A program made the position numbers and the translations under genes. Of a stretch of DNA of 64,000 bases, positions 17,581 to 24,555 are shown in pieces. Every line of letters begins with the position of its first letter. Position 1 is the first letter of the stretch. The DNA is from a virus. Under the pieces are notes generated by a model. That model was given only the letters and a program-made list of their open reading frames with translations, was not told where the DNA came from and did not search any database. The DNA lies in the IMG/VR virus record IMGVR_UViG_3300023112_000011, positions 1 through 64,000 of that record; one strand, written 5' to 3'.

Positions 17581-17625
17581 ATGGGCTTTTCAGCTGGAAC
17601 TGCACCCGGTGCGGGCGTTCCATAA
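17581..17625 (+). CDS. 14-residue leader-type peptide
   Basis: AAAAGGAGGCCCCC leads directly to ATG 17581 and an open frame of 14 codons (MGFSAGTAPGAGVP) ending in TAA that overlaps the next ATG (TAATG). The strong ribosome site belongs to this mini-frame, while the downstream gene has none of its own. It therefore probably serves translational coupling; a functional peptide is less likely. Confidence 0.5.
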   Translation: MGFSAGTAPGAGVP

Positions 17626-17969
17626 TGAACCCCTATGCCATCACGAAGGAGACGGCGTGGCTCAACGAGTGCGTGGCGCTGTTCCAGGACGGCACGGTCA
17701 TCTACGGCGACTACGACGGCTACGGTCGGGTCAACGACTATGAGATTGACTACCACACCCCGGTCGATTTCCAGCACAAGCGGTGCTGGGAGAAGAATGG
17801 CAGCCCCATCCACTTCGAGACGGCGAGTACCGATGCGAAGGGGCAGGGCCACTTCTACGATGATGGTGACCCGCCTGAGCGCACTTGGCGTGATGCCCTG
17901 ACCGACGGCAGTGACGATGTCCTCGAGACGGCTGCTGCGAACGCAGAGGAGACCGCAAAGAGCAGCTGA
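17625..17969 (+). CDS. Hypothetical acidic protein
   Basis: 114 residues from ATG 17625, coupled by TAATG to the mini-frame before it. The N-terminal half looks beta-rich (ALFQDGTVIYGDYDGYG); the C-terminus is acidic and Ala-rich. No family recognised. Confidence 0.65.
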   Translation: MNPYAITKETAWLNECVALFQDGTVIYGDYDGYGRVNDYEIDYHTPVDFQHKRCWEKNGSPIHFETASTDAKGQGHFYDDGDPPERTWRDALTDGSDDVLETAAANAEETAKSS

Positions 17970-18008
17970 GATGTCAGACCCAAACCCCGCAAAACGTCCC
18001 AGAAAGGA

Positions 18009-18034
18009 GGGATAAGACTAATAGTGGACTCGGG
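18009..18034 (+). promoter_or_regulatory. GGGATAAGACTAATAG motif (copy 1)
   Basis: GGGATAAGACTAATAGTGG followed by ACTCGGG lies 33 bases before the DHH-like gene. It matches the copy at 19060 over most of 25 bases, and two minus-strand copies at 56299 and 59038. Probable phage promoter or operator. Confidence 0.6.
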
Positions 18035-18066
18035 CAATCACGCCCAACAAAAACAAGGAGACCACC

Positions 18067-18969
18067 ATGTTGTTTATTCTTGCCGCATCCGCATCCGCCC
18101 TGACTGACTACTTCGCGAGCTGCGAGGGTCGGGGCGAGAAGACTGGCGGCATTGAAACCCAGTGGGGAGCCCTCACAGCTGAGGGCTCTGGATTTACCCT
18201 CGTTCACCACGAGAAGCATCGAGACAACCCCGCCCCGTGTGAGGCCGAAGCGGGCAGCCTGCCCGTGGTCGACGTCGTCGGCCTGAGCCACGTGGACCAT
18301 GACGCCATGATGGGGTGCGGTGTCGCCATGGGTCGAGATGCCTTCCCGCCGGCGTTCGTGAAGTTGGCCGCAGTGGCCGATGTTCGAGGACCCGGGGCCG
18401 CTCGCGATCTCCCCGAGTGGGGTGAGCGCGCCGCGAACGGCGCCTTCACCTGGGGAGAGGCCCTCGACTCCGTCTGGGCCTACGAGGAGAGCCACAAGGT
18501 GTGGCCCCCTCGAGAGGGAGTCGCTGATGTCACCGAGGAGGTCGAGAGCTACGTGGGCGTCATCGACCGCATCCTCGCCGGCGACCAGGAGCTCCTGTTC
18601 CTTGGTCGTCAGTGGCGGGCGGCCGAGGTGGTCCTCGCCGCCTCCTCAATCGAGGAGGTGATGTTTGGGGGGTCGGTACTTCTCCGAAAGTCGGAAGAGT
18701 TTGTCAACCACCTCTACCGTCACGAGGGCCACGACGCCGACTGCGTGGTGGCTCTCACCCCCACCTCGGGGGATGTGACGGTAAGCTTCCGGGAGCCCGA
18801 GAAGTTCTCGGCGGAGGAGTTCGGGGGCGAGCCCGCCCTCTACTTTGTCCGCAAGGCCTTCGGGCCCGAGGCGGGGGGTGGTGCCGGTTGTGCTGGCGGC
18901 CCGCGCAACGCGGGTGCGACCATGGATGCGGTATATGAGGTCGCCGACCTCCTCCGCCCCTACTTCTAA
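18067..18969 (+). CDS. DHH-superfamily phosphoesterase-like protein
   Basis: 300 residues, ATG after AAGGAGACCACC. Residues about 66-90 read VVDVVGLSHVDHDAMMGCG, similar to the metal-binding HxDxDA strand of DHH phosphoesterases. The C-terminus has AGGGAGCAGGPRNAGA, resembling the GGGHxxAAG loop of DHHA1 domains. DHH proteins hydrolyse oligonucleotides, cyclic dinucleotides or pyrophosphate. The family call is tentative because the other catalytic motifs are not clear. It follows a strong upstream motif and stands alone between terminator-like sequences. Confidence 0.45.
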   Translation: MLFILAASASALTDYFASCEGRGEKTGGIETQWGALTAEGSGFTLVHHEKHRDNPAPCEAEAGSLPVVDVVGLSHVDHDAMMGCGVAMGRDAFPPAFVKLAAVADVRGPGAARDLPEWGERAANGAFTWGEALDSVWAYEESHKVWPPREGVADVTEEVESYVGVIDRILAGDQELLFLGRQWRAAEVVLAASSIEEVMFGGSVLLRKSEEFVNHLYRHEGHDADCVVALTPTSGDVTVSFREPEKFSAEEFGGEPALYFVRKAFGPEAGGGAGCAGGPRNAGATMDAVYEVADLLRPYF

Positions 18970-19004
18970 TCCGCTGCCCCGTCCGGGGCGGCGATGAAAA
19001 ATGG

Positions 19005-19035
19005 AACAGCAATCCCTCACGGGGGCGCTGTTTTT
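19005..19035 (+). terminator. Rho-independent terminator
   Basis: AACAGC...GCGCTGTTTTT forms a hairpin with inner CCC/GGGGG pairing and a T run, about 40 bases after the DHH-like gene. Confidence 0.6.
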
Positions 19036-19059
19036 AGCTGCAAAAGAGAGGGGGAAAGG

Positions 19060-19084
19060 GGGATAAGAGTATTGTGGACTCGGG
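19060..19084 (+). promoter_or_regulatory. GGGATAAGAGTATTG motif (copy 2)
   Basis: GGGATAAGAGTATTGTGG plus ACTCGGG, directly after the terminator and 31 bases before ATG 19115. Close variant of the motif at 18009. Confidence 0.6.
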
Positions 19085-19114
19085 ATATCTAACCCCCGAA
19101 GAATGGAGAAATTC

Positions 19115-19357
19115 ATGCAGGTCAAAGAGATTCATGATGGTTCGTTTGGTGTCTACGGGTCTGACGGTCTCGTCGCAATTCTGCCGACAGAGCTGTCGGC
19201 AGAGATGGTGGCGGCCTGTCAGGCGCGCGACCAGGATGCGGCGCAGGCCCAGTTCAACAAGCATCTCACCAGCCAGGGCATGACGCCCTGGGGTATCGGG
19301 GAGGTGGCAATCGACGAGTGGTTGGTGGTCTCCCATTACGGCGGGCGACTCATCTGA
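19115..19357 (+). CDS. Hypothetical protein in own transcription unit
   Basis: 80 residues from ATG 19115, preferred over ATG 19103 because the GGAG at 19104-19107 is then correctly spaced. Alpha/beta composition (DGSFGVYGSDGLVAILP, then an Ala/Gln-rich helix). Sits alone between two intergenic regions with its own upstream motif. Function unknown. Confidence 0.65.
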   Translation: MQVKEIHDGSFGVYGSDGLVAILPTELSAEMVAACQARDQDAAQAQFNKHLTSQGMTPWGIGEVAIDEWLVVSHYGGRLI

Positions 19358-19457
19358 AGAAACAAGGCGGCATCCTTGTAAAAAACTGCCGCACACCCAG
19401 GACACTGAGAGATTCTTTTTAGCAGGGTATTACCCTCAATACGGGCTACGATGTGGG

Positions 19458-19464
19458 TATAAGG
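19458..19464 (+). promoter_or_regulatory. TATAAGG promoter box
   Basis: TGTGGGTATAAGGTGAACG; the first 14 bases recur exactly at 35082-35096. Located 47 bases before the GTG at 19511. Confidence 0.5.
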
Positions 19465-19510
19465 TGAACGGCCAGTGACATACTTCGCTGGCGATAGGTA
19501 GGAGGATAGT

Positions 19511-19693
19511 GTGGGCGGTTTCGTGAGAATGACTAGGGAAATCAAGGAGGCACTACAGCACTGGGATGCGGTTACAGAACGCCGATTTACCCCGATGTAT
19601 GTTGGGGTAGGCAAAACCCCAGACACTGAGGAGCGTGTGAGAGATGAGGATAGAAGAAAGGGATGGTATGGACAAGCCGCAGATCTTCGCTGA
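19511..19693 (+). CDS. Small hypothetical protein
   Basis: 60 residues, GTG after TAGGAGGATA. Basic and charged; overlaps the next gene. No family recognised. Confidence 0.55.
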   Translation: MGGFVRMTREIKEALQHWDAVTERRFTPMYVGVGKTPDTEERVRDEDRRKGWYGQAADLR

Positions 19694-20240
19694 TGTGACC
19701 CCACCACCGGAATCTGGAGAAGAGTACGCGAAGGTAGTGCTCAGAGGTATGGCTTTCGACCTCGAGAGCCCCAAGATGAAAATGGAGCAAGCTCAGGCAA
19801 TCGCTGCCGAGCTCAACGACCGCACGGAGGCGGGTGATCTGCACAAGCTCATCGAGGCAGGTCACGCTGACAGTATGCGGGACCAAGTCTTTCTGAGAGC
19901 GGTGCGCTACGCGAAGGGGAAGGCTGCTGGGCGCCGGAGAGCTGATGTGGGCCCGCTCAGTACGTTGGCAGCTCTGATGGCTGGTTTGGGTGATCTAGCG
20001 GTTACGGTGTCGGAGGCGGACATGAACGAGCACCATGACCCTCTCGAGAGTGGGTTCTTCGAGCAAGCGTGCCGAGGGACGTCCGTCATAATCCTCGAGA
20101 CCATCATCTTGCTCAGTACCTGGGGTATCGACGCCCGTGTCGTCATCCGTACCTTCTTGGATGCTATGGAGGGGCGTGATGTTGATGACGAAGCGAGAGT
20201 TGGCTACCTCCAGCTCGTAGACAACAAGGAATCGAACTGA
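19668..20240 (+). CDS. Hypothetical helical protein
   Basis: 190 residues from ATG 19668; an in-frame ATG at 19644 would add eight. Largely helical, with an Ala/Leu-rich stretch (LSTLAALMAGLGDLAVTV). No catalytic motif or family recognised. Overlaps the genes on both sides. Confidence 0.65.
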   Translation: MDKPQIFADVTPPPESGEEYAKVVLRGMAFDLESPKMKMEQAQAIAAELNDRTEAGDLHKLIEAGHADSMRDQVFLRAVRYAKGKAAGRRRADVGPLSTLAALMAGLGDLAVTVSEADMNEHHDPLESGFFEQACRGTSVIILETIILLSTWGIDARVVIRTFLDAMEGRDVDDEARVGYLQLVDNKESN

Positions 20241-20356
20241 TGTGCCCTCACTGCCTTGCCGTAGCCCTTCTCGGATTTCTGTCCGGACTTCCTGCCGTGG
20301 GCTACTTGTTCTGGAGACTGAAGATGCGGCTGAAGCGGCACAAGCAAGGTGCTTGA
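20240..20356 (+). CDS. 38-residue membrane peptide
   Basis: ATG 20240 overlaps the previous stop as TGATG; the frame ends at TGA 20356. MCPHCLAVALLGFLSGLPAV continues to about residue 28 as one probable membrane helix, followed by a strongly basic tail (KMRLKRHKQ), giving a positive-inside orientation. CPHC at the start could bind metal. Last gene before the palindromic element. Confidence 0.55.
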   Translation: MCPHCLAVALLGFLSGLPAVGYLFWRLKMRLKRHKQGA

Positions 20357-20466
20357 TCTGAGAGGGCTCCTTCTCTATGGTGGTTTTACTACAGATAGGG
20401 GTATCTAGTAAGACCCCCTAATATATTATAGGAGGGTCTTACTAGACTTACCTAGTTGAAGTAAAA
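20355..20466. repeat. Long palindromic element with GATC-led module
   Basis: A 29-base lead (GATCTGAGAGGGCTCC, then CTTCTCT) is followed by two inverted 33-base arms, 20384-20416 and 20434-20466, separated by 17 A/T-rich bases. The right arm is identical to 55281-55313 and is the exact reverse complement of 55208-55240. The transcript could fold into a very stable hairpin. It lies between two plus-strand genes, 19 bases before the LAGLIDADG-like gene. Confidence 0.85.
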
Positions 20467-20484
20467 GCTGAAAGGAGAGCGAGA

Positions 20485-21015
20485 TTGCTTGAGCAGGAGG
20501 ACTATGACCAGTTCCCCGGTTGGGTTGGTGGTCTGTTCGCAGCGAACGGTTCGTTCTACATCACGAGGTCTGGCGAGACGGTTGCGGGGCGTACCAGATA
20601 CCTACTCTGTGCCGCTGTCAGGATACACGTCAGTAGGAAAGAGCTGGTGCAGGATCTCATCGACCTCCTCGGTGGTCGCCTTATCTTGAAGAAGAAGGGC
20701 TACTACAACCGCGTCACTTGGGAGGTTCGGACCGTCAAGGGCACTACCAAGATTGTCGAGTTGCTCGATCAGGTCGTGTGGCCCATGCCGACCATCATCA
20801 ATCGACAGCACGACATAGCCAGGCGGTGGTTGGCACACAAGCTACTGCCCGGTCGCCCAACAGATGACGAGTTGGCTAACGATGTGCAGTTCTTTCGGGA
20901 GCAGCTCTACGACGAGATGAGGGAACTGACCGAGTACAAACGGTCGTTGGAGTTCAAGAGGAAAGAGGAGATCGAGGATGGAGAGGACGTTGAAGGAGCT
21001 GTTGGAGGGACGTGA
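20485..21015 (+). CDS. LAGLIDADG-like protein, catalytic acid replaced
   Basis: 176 residues from TTG 20485 after AAAGGAGAG. GWVGGLFAANGSFYI (residues about 10-24) aligns with the LAGLIDADG helix and first strand of homing endonucleases, and VRIHVSRKELVQDLIDLLGG matches the following strand-helix unit. The usual catalytic Asp before the final Gly is Asn here. A single motif means it would act as a dimer. Either a decayed homing endonuclease or one kept for binding. The palindrome immediately upstream may be linked to its mobility. Confidence 0.7.
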   Translation: MLEQEDYDQFPGWVGGLFAANGSFYITRSGETVAGRTRYLLCAAVRIHVSRKELVQDLIDLLGGRLILKKKGYYNRVTWEVRTVKGTTKIVELLDQVVWPMPTIINRQHDIARRWLAHKLLPGRPTDDELANDVQFFREQLYDEMRELTEYKRSLEFKRKEEIEDGEDVEGAVGGT

Positions 21016-21709
21016 GGAGCCCTGCATTCTGTACTGTAGGTCTCACGTGCCCTACGACGGGTGCTGGTGGGAGCCCAACTACTTCCTGTTCAAGGAGGGG
21101 GAGGTGTTCCCTATCTACGTGTCAGGCAAGGCCTACGGGTGGCTTGGCTTCAAGAAGCTGGACAATGCAATCGACGTCGTCCTGCACGGCACTATTGCTG
21201 CTGCGTTCGTCGAGGTGATGGAGGGCGGCAACTACGATACTTGGGAGCTCGAGGAGATCGAGGAGATCGATCCGAACCCCAACACACTGAATACCATGAC
21301 AACCATCTTGGACCTCCATGATCTCAAGGGACCAATCTGGCACTGTCATAGCTGCGGTGAGCCCTATCAGGGGATTGCCAAATTCCTCGGTTCCCAGGGC
21401 AACGGCGGTGTCGGCATCTACCTGTCGATGCCCACCTGCCTTGACTGTTTCAGGGCGTTGCGGTGGTGCGAGCGGTGCTATTGCACGGTCACGCTCGACG
21501 AAGACGGTACCTGCCCAAGTTTCGGCTGCAAGGACCTCGATGACGATGAGGAACCGGGTGAGCTGACCCCACTCGATGAGGTGGAGGATGACGAGGCAGT
21601 GAAGTTCGGACTTGATGGTCGACGGTTCCTCGCTGATGGGTATGCCTGCGGGCCGCCACCAGTCATCGTCATCATGACGAAAGGTGCGACAGATGAAGAA
21701 GGAGAGTGA
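20978..21709 (+). CDS. Cys-rich hypothetical protein
   Basis: 243 residues, ATG 20978, overlapping the LAGLIDADG-like gene by 38 bases. An N-terminal globular part of about 110 residues is followed by CHSC, CLDC, CERCYC and CPSFGC (residues about 120-185), enough for two zinc sites. An acidic linker precedes the tail. Function unknown. Confidence 0.65.
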   Translation: MERTLKELLEGREEPCILYCRSHVPYDGCWWEPNYFLFKEGEVFPIYVSGKAYGWLGFKKLDNAIDVVLHGTIAAAFVEVMEGGNYDTWELEEIEEIDPNPNTLNTMTTILDLHDLKGPIWHCHSCGEPYQGIAKFLGSQGNGGVGIYLSMPTCLDCFRALRWCERCYCTVTLDEDGTCPSFGCKDLDDDEEPGELTPLDEVEDDEAVKFGLDGRRFLADGYACGPPPVIVIMTKGATDEEGE

Positions 21710-22061
21710 AGAGGGTGCTGGCGTCTTTCGACTAAAGCGCCCTATCAGGGCTTACACATTTGCTGCTCTTTTCGCCAATGGGCAGTGGGTCGCAACGGAT
21801 ACGTTCGATTGCAGGTCCGAAGCAGTGGCTCGGGAGCTGATTGAGGTGGCGGTAGAGAAGAAGATGTGGGTCGGGAGCTCGGTGCCTCGTGGGGAGGTGC
21901 AGTGCGATCATGGTGGTTTGGGTAATTGGCGGAGGCCGAAGTCGAAGCATGACCCCTTGTGTGCGGCGTGTTGCCATGAGACCGAGTGCGAGCACATGAG
22001 TGCTCTTCGGTTGGAGCACCTGCTTTTGTTGCACGAAGGGGAGGTAGAGGACAGTGGCTGA
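21693..22061 (+). CDS. Zinc-binding hypothetical protein
   Basis: 122 residues from ATG 21693, with GAAAGG upstream. CDHGG...CAACCHETECEH (residues about 70-105) has Cys/His spacing suitable for zinc. The N-terminal YTFAALFANGQWVATDTF is beta-rich. Overlaps both neighbours. Confidence 0.6.
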   Translation: MKKESEEGAGVFRLKRPIRAYTFAALFANGQWVATDTFDCRSEAVARELIEVAVEKKMWVGSSVPRGEVQCDHGGLGNWRRPKSKHDPLCAACCHETECEHMSALRLEHLLLLHEGEVEDSG

Positions 22062-22344
22062 CATACCTGAGCAAGTGAAGAAGTTCGTGGAGGCTGCTAC
22101 GGCCAATGCGTTCGAGGCTTGGGGTATCGATAGCCCCATCGCCAAAGACGTGATGTACGCCAGCATCAATGATGAGGGCCTTTGGGTTGTCTGTGACAAC
22201 TACGAACGGTTCTTCTCTACCATCTACGAGTACGACCCCAAGAAGGGTGCGTGGACAACGCGCACCATGTACGCCGGTGATGAGCGAAAGCCGTACACAT
22301 TCGAGCTGGTCATGGCCGATGCTCGGATACTGTTCACAGGATAG
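22054..22344 (+). CDS. Hypothetical protein
   Basis: 96 residues, GTG start overlapping the previous gene. Begins with an amphipathic helix (PEQVKKFVEAATANAFEAWG) followed by strands. No family recognised. Confidence 0.6.
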   Translation: MADIPEQVKKFVEAATANAFEAWGIDSPIAKDVMYASINDEGLWVVCDNYERFFSTIYEYDPKKGAWTTRTMYAGDERKPYTFELVMADARILFTG

Positions 22345-22353
22345 GAGGGTGAG

Positions 22354-22812
22354 ATGGCCGACTACTACAGCATGTTCTCCGTCATGATTGAGACGAAGGT
22401 CAAGGAAGAGCGGGAGTGGCTCATCGCACAAACGAAGGCACTCACAAATGCCTACGAAGAGGCGAACCCCGATGGCTTGTCGGAGGAAATCATTGCCGTC
22501 CTCACTGAGCAAGGCGTGACAGTTGAGGAGGTCTACCCGCCCGAGTGTGACCTCGATGAAAGGGGATTGTGGCTGCGCAACGATGAGTCGTGTGGTCACG
22601 AGTTCGCGGCGTACATCGCTCAGGCGTACCTGCGCAAGTTCAAGCCGGACGGTTGCTTTGGCATTGAGGTGTCCCACAGCTGCTCAAAGCCGCGGCTTGA
22701 CGCCTTCGGGGGCTCGGCCTGCTTCATTACCGCGGATGGGGTCGAGTGGCACGGCACAGGTCGGTGGCTCGATGAGAAGCGCGCAGGGCACGACGAGAGG
22801 GAGAACAAATGA
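22354..22812 (+). CDS. Hypothetical protein
   Basis: 152 residues, ATG after ATAGGAGGGTGAG. Acidic helical N-terminal half, then a Cys/His-containing C-terminal half (ESCGHEF, SHSCSKP, SACF). No known family; overlaps the next gene by ATGA. Confidence 0.65.
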   Translation: MADYYSMFSVMIETKVKEEREWLIAQTKALTNAYEEANPDGLSEEIIAVLTEQGVTVEEVYPPECDLDERGLWLRNDESCGHEFAAYIAQAYLRKFKPDGCFGIEVSHSCSKPRLDAFGGSACFITADGVEWHGTGRWLDEKRAGHDERENK

Positions 22813-23189
22813 GTAACTGGGAGGATGATGTGGGCACGTTTCTGCCTGGGGAGGAGGAAGAGGGGGAGGGTTCTGTTCCGTACCGGGAAGTGTCCGATCT
22901 CGCCATAATCGGTGACGGTCTCAGGACCACCATCGAGGACATCCAGGAGCATGATGTCCGCATCACAGAGTTCGAGTGCTTTGCTGCGGGCCGGGAGGTG
23001 TGCTCCGGTGATGCCGTCTTGGACGTTGTGGAGCACAAGTCAGCTCTACACCTCTCCCGGCTTCGGATGCTGGCCGCAGTCGTTCTTCCCTTTCTGTTGG
23101 GTATGGCGGTCATGCTGGGTGTCGTGACGGCGGAGCTTCGGGAGTTGCAGCAGCGCATCCAGGTGCTCGAGGAGGCTGCTGATGAGTAG
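22809..23189 (+). CDS. Single-span membrane protein
   Basis: 126 residues. A strong hydrophobic helix lies at residues about 85-107 (LAAVVLPFLLGMAVMLGVVT), preceded by basic residues and followed by a short coiled coil (LRELQQRIQVLEEA). The acidic N-terminal part is probably cytoplasmic. Could be an envelope-acting accessory protein; function unknown. Confidence 0.65.
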   Translation: MSNWEDDVGTFLPGEEEEGEGSVPYREVSDLAIIGDGLRTTIEDIQEHDVRITEFECFAAGREVCSGDAVLDVVEHKSALHLSRLRMLAAVVLPFLLGMAVMLGVVTAELRELQQRIQVLEEAADE

Positions 23190-23529
23190 CCTCATGCAGT
23201 TCGGTGGCGAGACGAGGAAGAACCCCAAGACCGGCCGAGGTGAGGTAGGCCTCGAGTTCGAGAGGTACATCTCAGACACCAGCAAGAAGATCAGCGAGTG
23301 CTACCTCGACCCGAAGGTGCCCTGCACCATCTGCGGGAAGGAGCACGGACAGATTGGTGTTGCTTGGCGTCAGCCTCGTGGCATGTGGGGCGCCTGGGTC
23401 GTCTTTGAGTACCTCGGTGGGAAGCATGCGCCGGACCTCTCGGTACCCATCAGTGTGCCGACGTGGCCCAAGGGTACGCATGTCCTCACGCAGGAAGAAA
23501 ATAGCAAGAATTGGCACAGGGAGGATTGA
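23182..23529 (+). CDS. Hypothetical protein with CxxC
   Basis: 115 residues, ATG 23182, overlapping the membrane-protein gene. Contains CTICGKEHG near residue 50, half a zinc site. No family recognised. Confidence 0.6.
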   Translation: MSSLMQFGGETRKNPKTGRGEVGLEFERYISDTSKKISECYLDPKVPCTICGKEHGQIGVAWRQPRGMWGAWVVFEYLGGKHAPDLSVPISVPTWPKGTHVLTQEENSKNWHRED

Positions 23530-23531
23530 CG

Positions 23532-23732
23532 GTGGGTGACGAGAAGAAGCTTCCCGTATTCGTCCATGTCAACTACGGACCCGGGTCTGCTACTTGTCGG
23601 TGCAAGTGTCCGGAGTCCTGTGAGCATGTGTGGGATGGCCCCATCTATCAGGATGAGCAGGTCACGACCACAACGTGCTCGAGGTGCGGCAAGCACAGCA
23701 TTGATCACGATATGGTGCTGTCATGGGATTGA
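23532..23732 (+). CDS. Small zinc-ribbon protein
   Basis: 66 residues from GTG 23532 after GGGAGGATTG. CRCKC...C and CSRCGKH give a probable zinc ribbon. Function unknown. Confidence 0.6.
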   Translation: MGDEKKLPVFVHVNYGPGSATCRCKCPESCEHVWDGPIYQDEQVTTTTCSRCGKHSIDHDMVLSWD

Positions 23733-23747
23733 GAAAAGGAGAGAAGT

Positions 23748-24071
23748 ATGATCACTGGGAGTGTGGACTCAGCTGAGTTGACCACGAAGACCCTCCGAGC
23801 GGGGGACTACCTCATCGACCCCGAGAAGTTGGCCAAGGATCTCGTCCGGACTTGGCTCGAGGCCAACGGGCTCGACAAGCTCATTCGGTCGAACAGTCCG
23901 TACATGAACCAGCTCAAGATTGAGATTCAGCACGCTGTCCGTATCGCCTACGAGCGTGGACAGCAGAACGCGTTGCTCACTGCTGCGGAGTTGCGGGACA
24001 TCATTCATCAGCCGACGGTGGCTCGGCAAATCATGCCTCCGAAGCGTCTTGATGGGTCGGAGATGCCATGA
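23748..24071 (+). CDS. Hypothetical helical protein
   Basis: 107 residues, ATG after AAAGGAGAGAAGT. Mostly helical (PEKLAKDLVRTWLEANGLDK, then ALLTAAELRDIIH). No family recognised; ATGA overlap with the next gene. Confidence 0.65.
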   Translation: MITGSVDSAELTTKTLRAGDYLIDPEKLAKDLVRTWLEANGLDKLIRSNSPYMNQLKIEIQHAVRIAYERGQQNALLTAAELRDIIHQPTVARQIMPPKRLDGSEMP

Positions 24072-24379
24072 GCTACAACATCGACAGGAAGGAGTTCGAC
24101 GAGGCTGTTGAGCGGAAGGACTGGGAGTTCATCTGGTCTGCCGTCGAGTACGCCATCGAGGCAGCGAAGCCGCCCGTTTGCATCTGCTGCGTCATCGAAG
24201 GCCGCAGGTACACGTGCGAGAACTGCACCGCCAAGCTCGATGCCGAGTGCAGTTCTCTGAAGGAAAAGGTCCGGTCTACATCAGAGCTCTGCGAGAAGGC
24301 TCTGGCGCAGATCAGTCGACTACAGAACAGCCTCGCCGTTCTCACGGGCGGGGTTTGCGACAACAAGGTGGGACCGTGA
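24068..24379 (+). CDS. DWEFIWSA-type zinc protein (paralog 1)
   Basis: 103 residues. The N-terminus IDRKEFDEAVERKDWEFIWS closely matches the gene at 45602. CICC...CENC near residues 38-55 is a zinc site; the rest is a coiled-coil helix. The paralog keeps the N-terminus but has a different zinc region, so the N-terminal helix pair is probably the conserved functional part. Confidence 0.65.
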   Translation: MSYNIDRKEFDEAVERKDWEFIWSAVEYAIEAAKPPVCICCVIEGRRYTCENCTAKLDAECSSLKEKVRSTSELCEKALAQISRLQNSLAVLTGGVCDNKVGP

Positions 24380-24555
24380 CTACCGCACAGCTCAGGCTGC
24401 TCTTGATGACCGCCAAGCTCGTTCGGCGGCTCTTCGCCAAGATGGTGAGTTACGACATGTTCAACTACGTCGAGAAGGATCAGATTCAGAAGAGCATTGA
24501 TGAGGCCATCTTCATCGTCGAGGAGGAGAAGGATCATAAGAGGGTACGGACATGA
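24376..24555 (+). CDS. Small helical protein
   Basis: 59 residues from GTG 24376 (GTGA overlap). Two helices: TTAQLRLLLMTAKLVRRLFA and an acidic one near the end. Function unknown. Confidence 0.55.
   Translation: MTTAQLRLLLMTAKLVRRLFAKMVSYDMFNYVEKDQIQKSIDEAIFIVEEEKDHKRVRT

Noticed and set aside
18067-18969. Secreted protein, because of the hydrophobic start MLFILAASASALTDYFAS
   Set aside because: No basic N-region before the hydrophobic stretch; the DHH-like motifs further on suggest a cytoplasmic enzyme.
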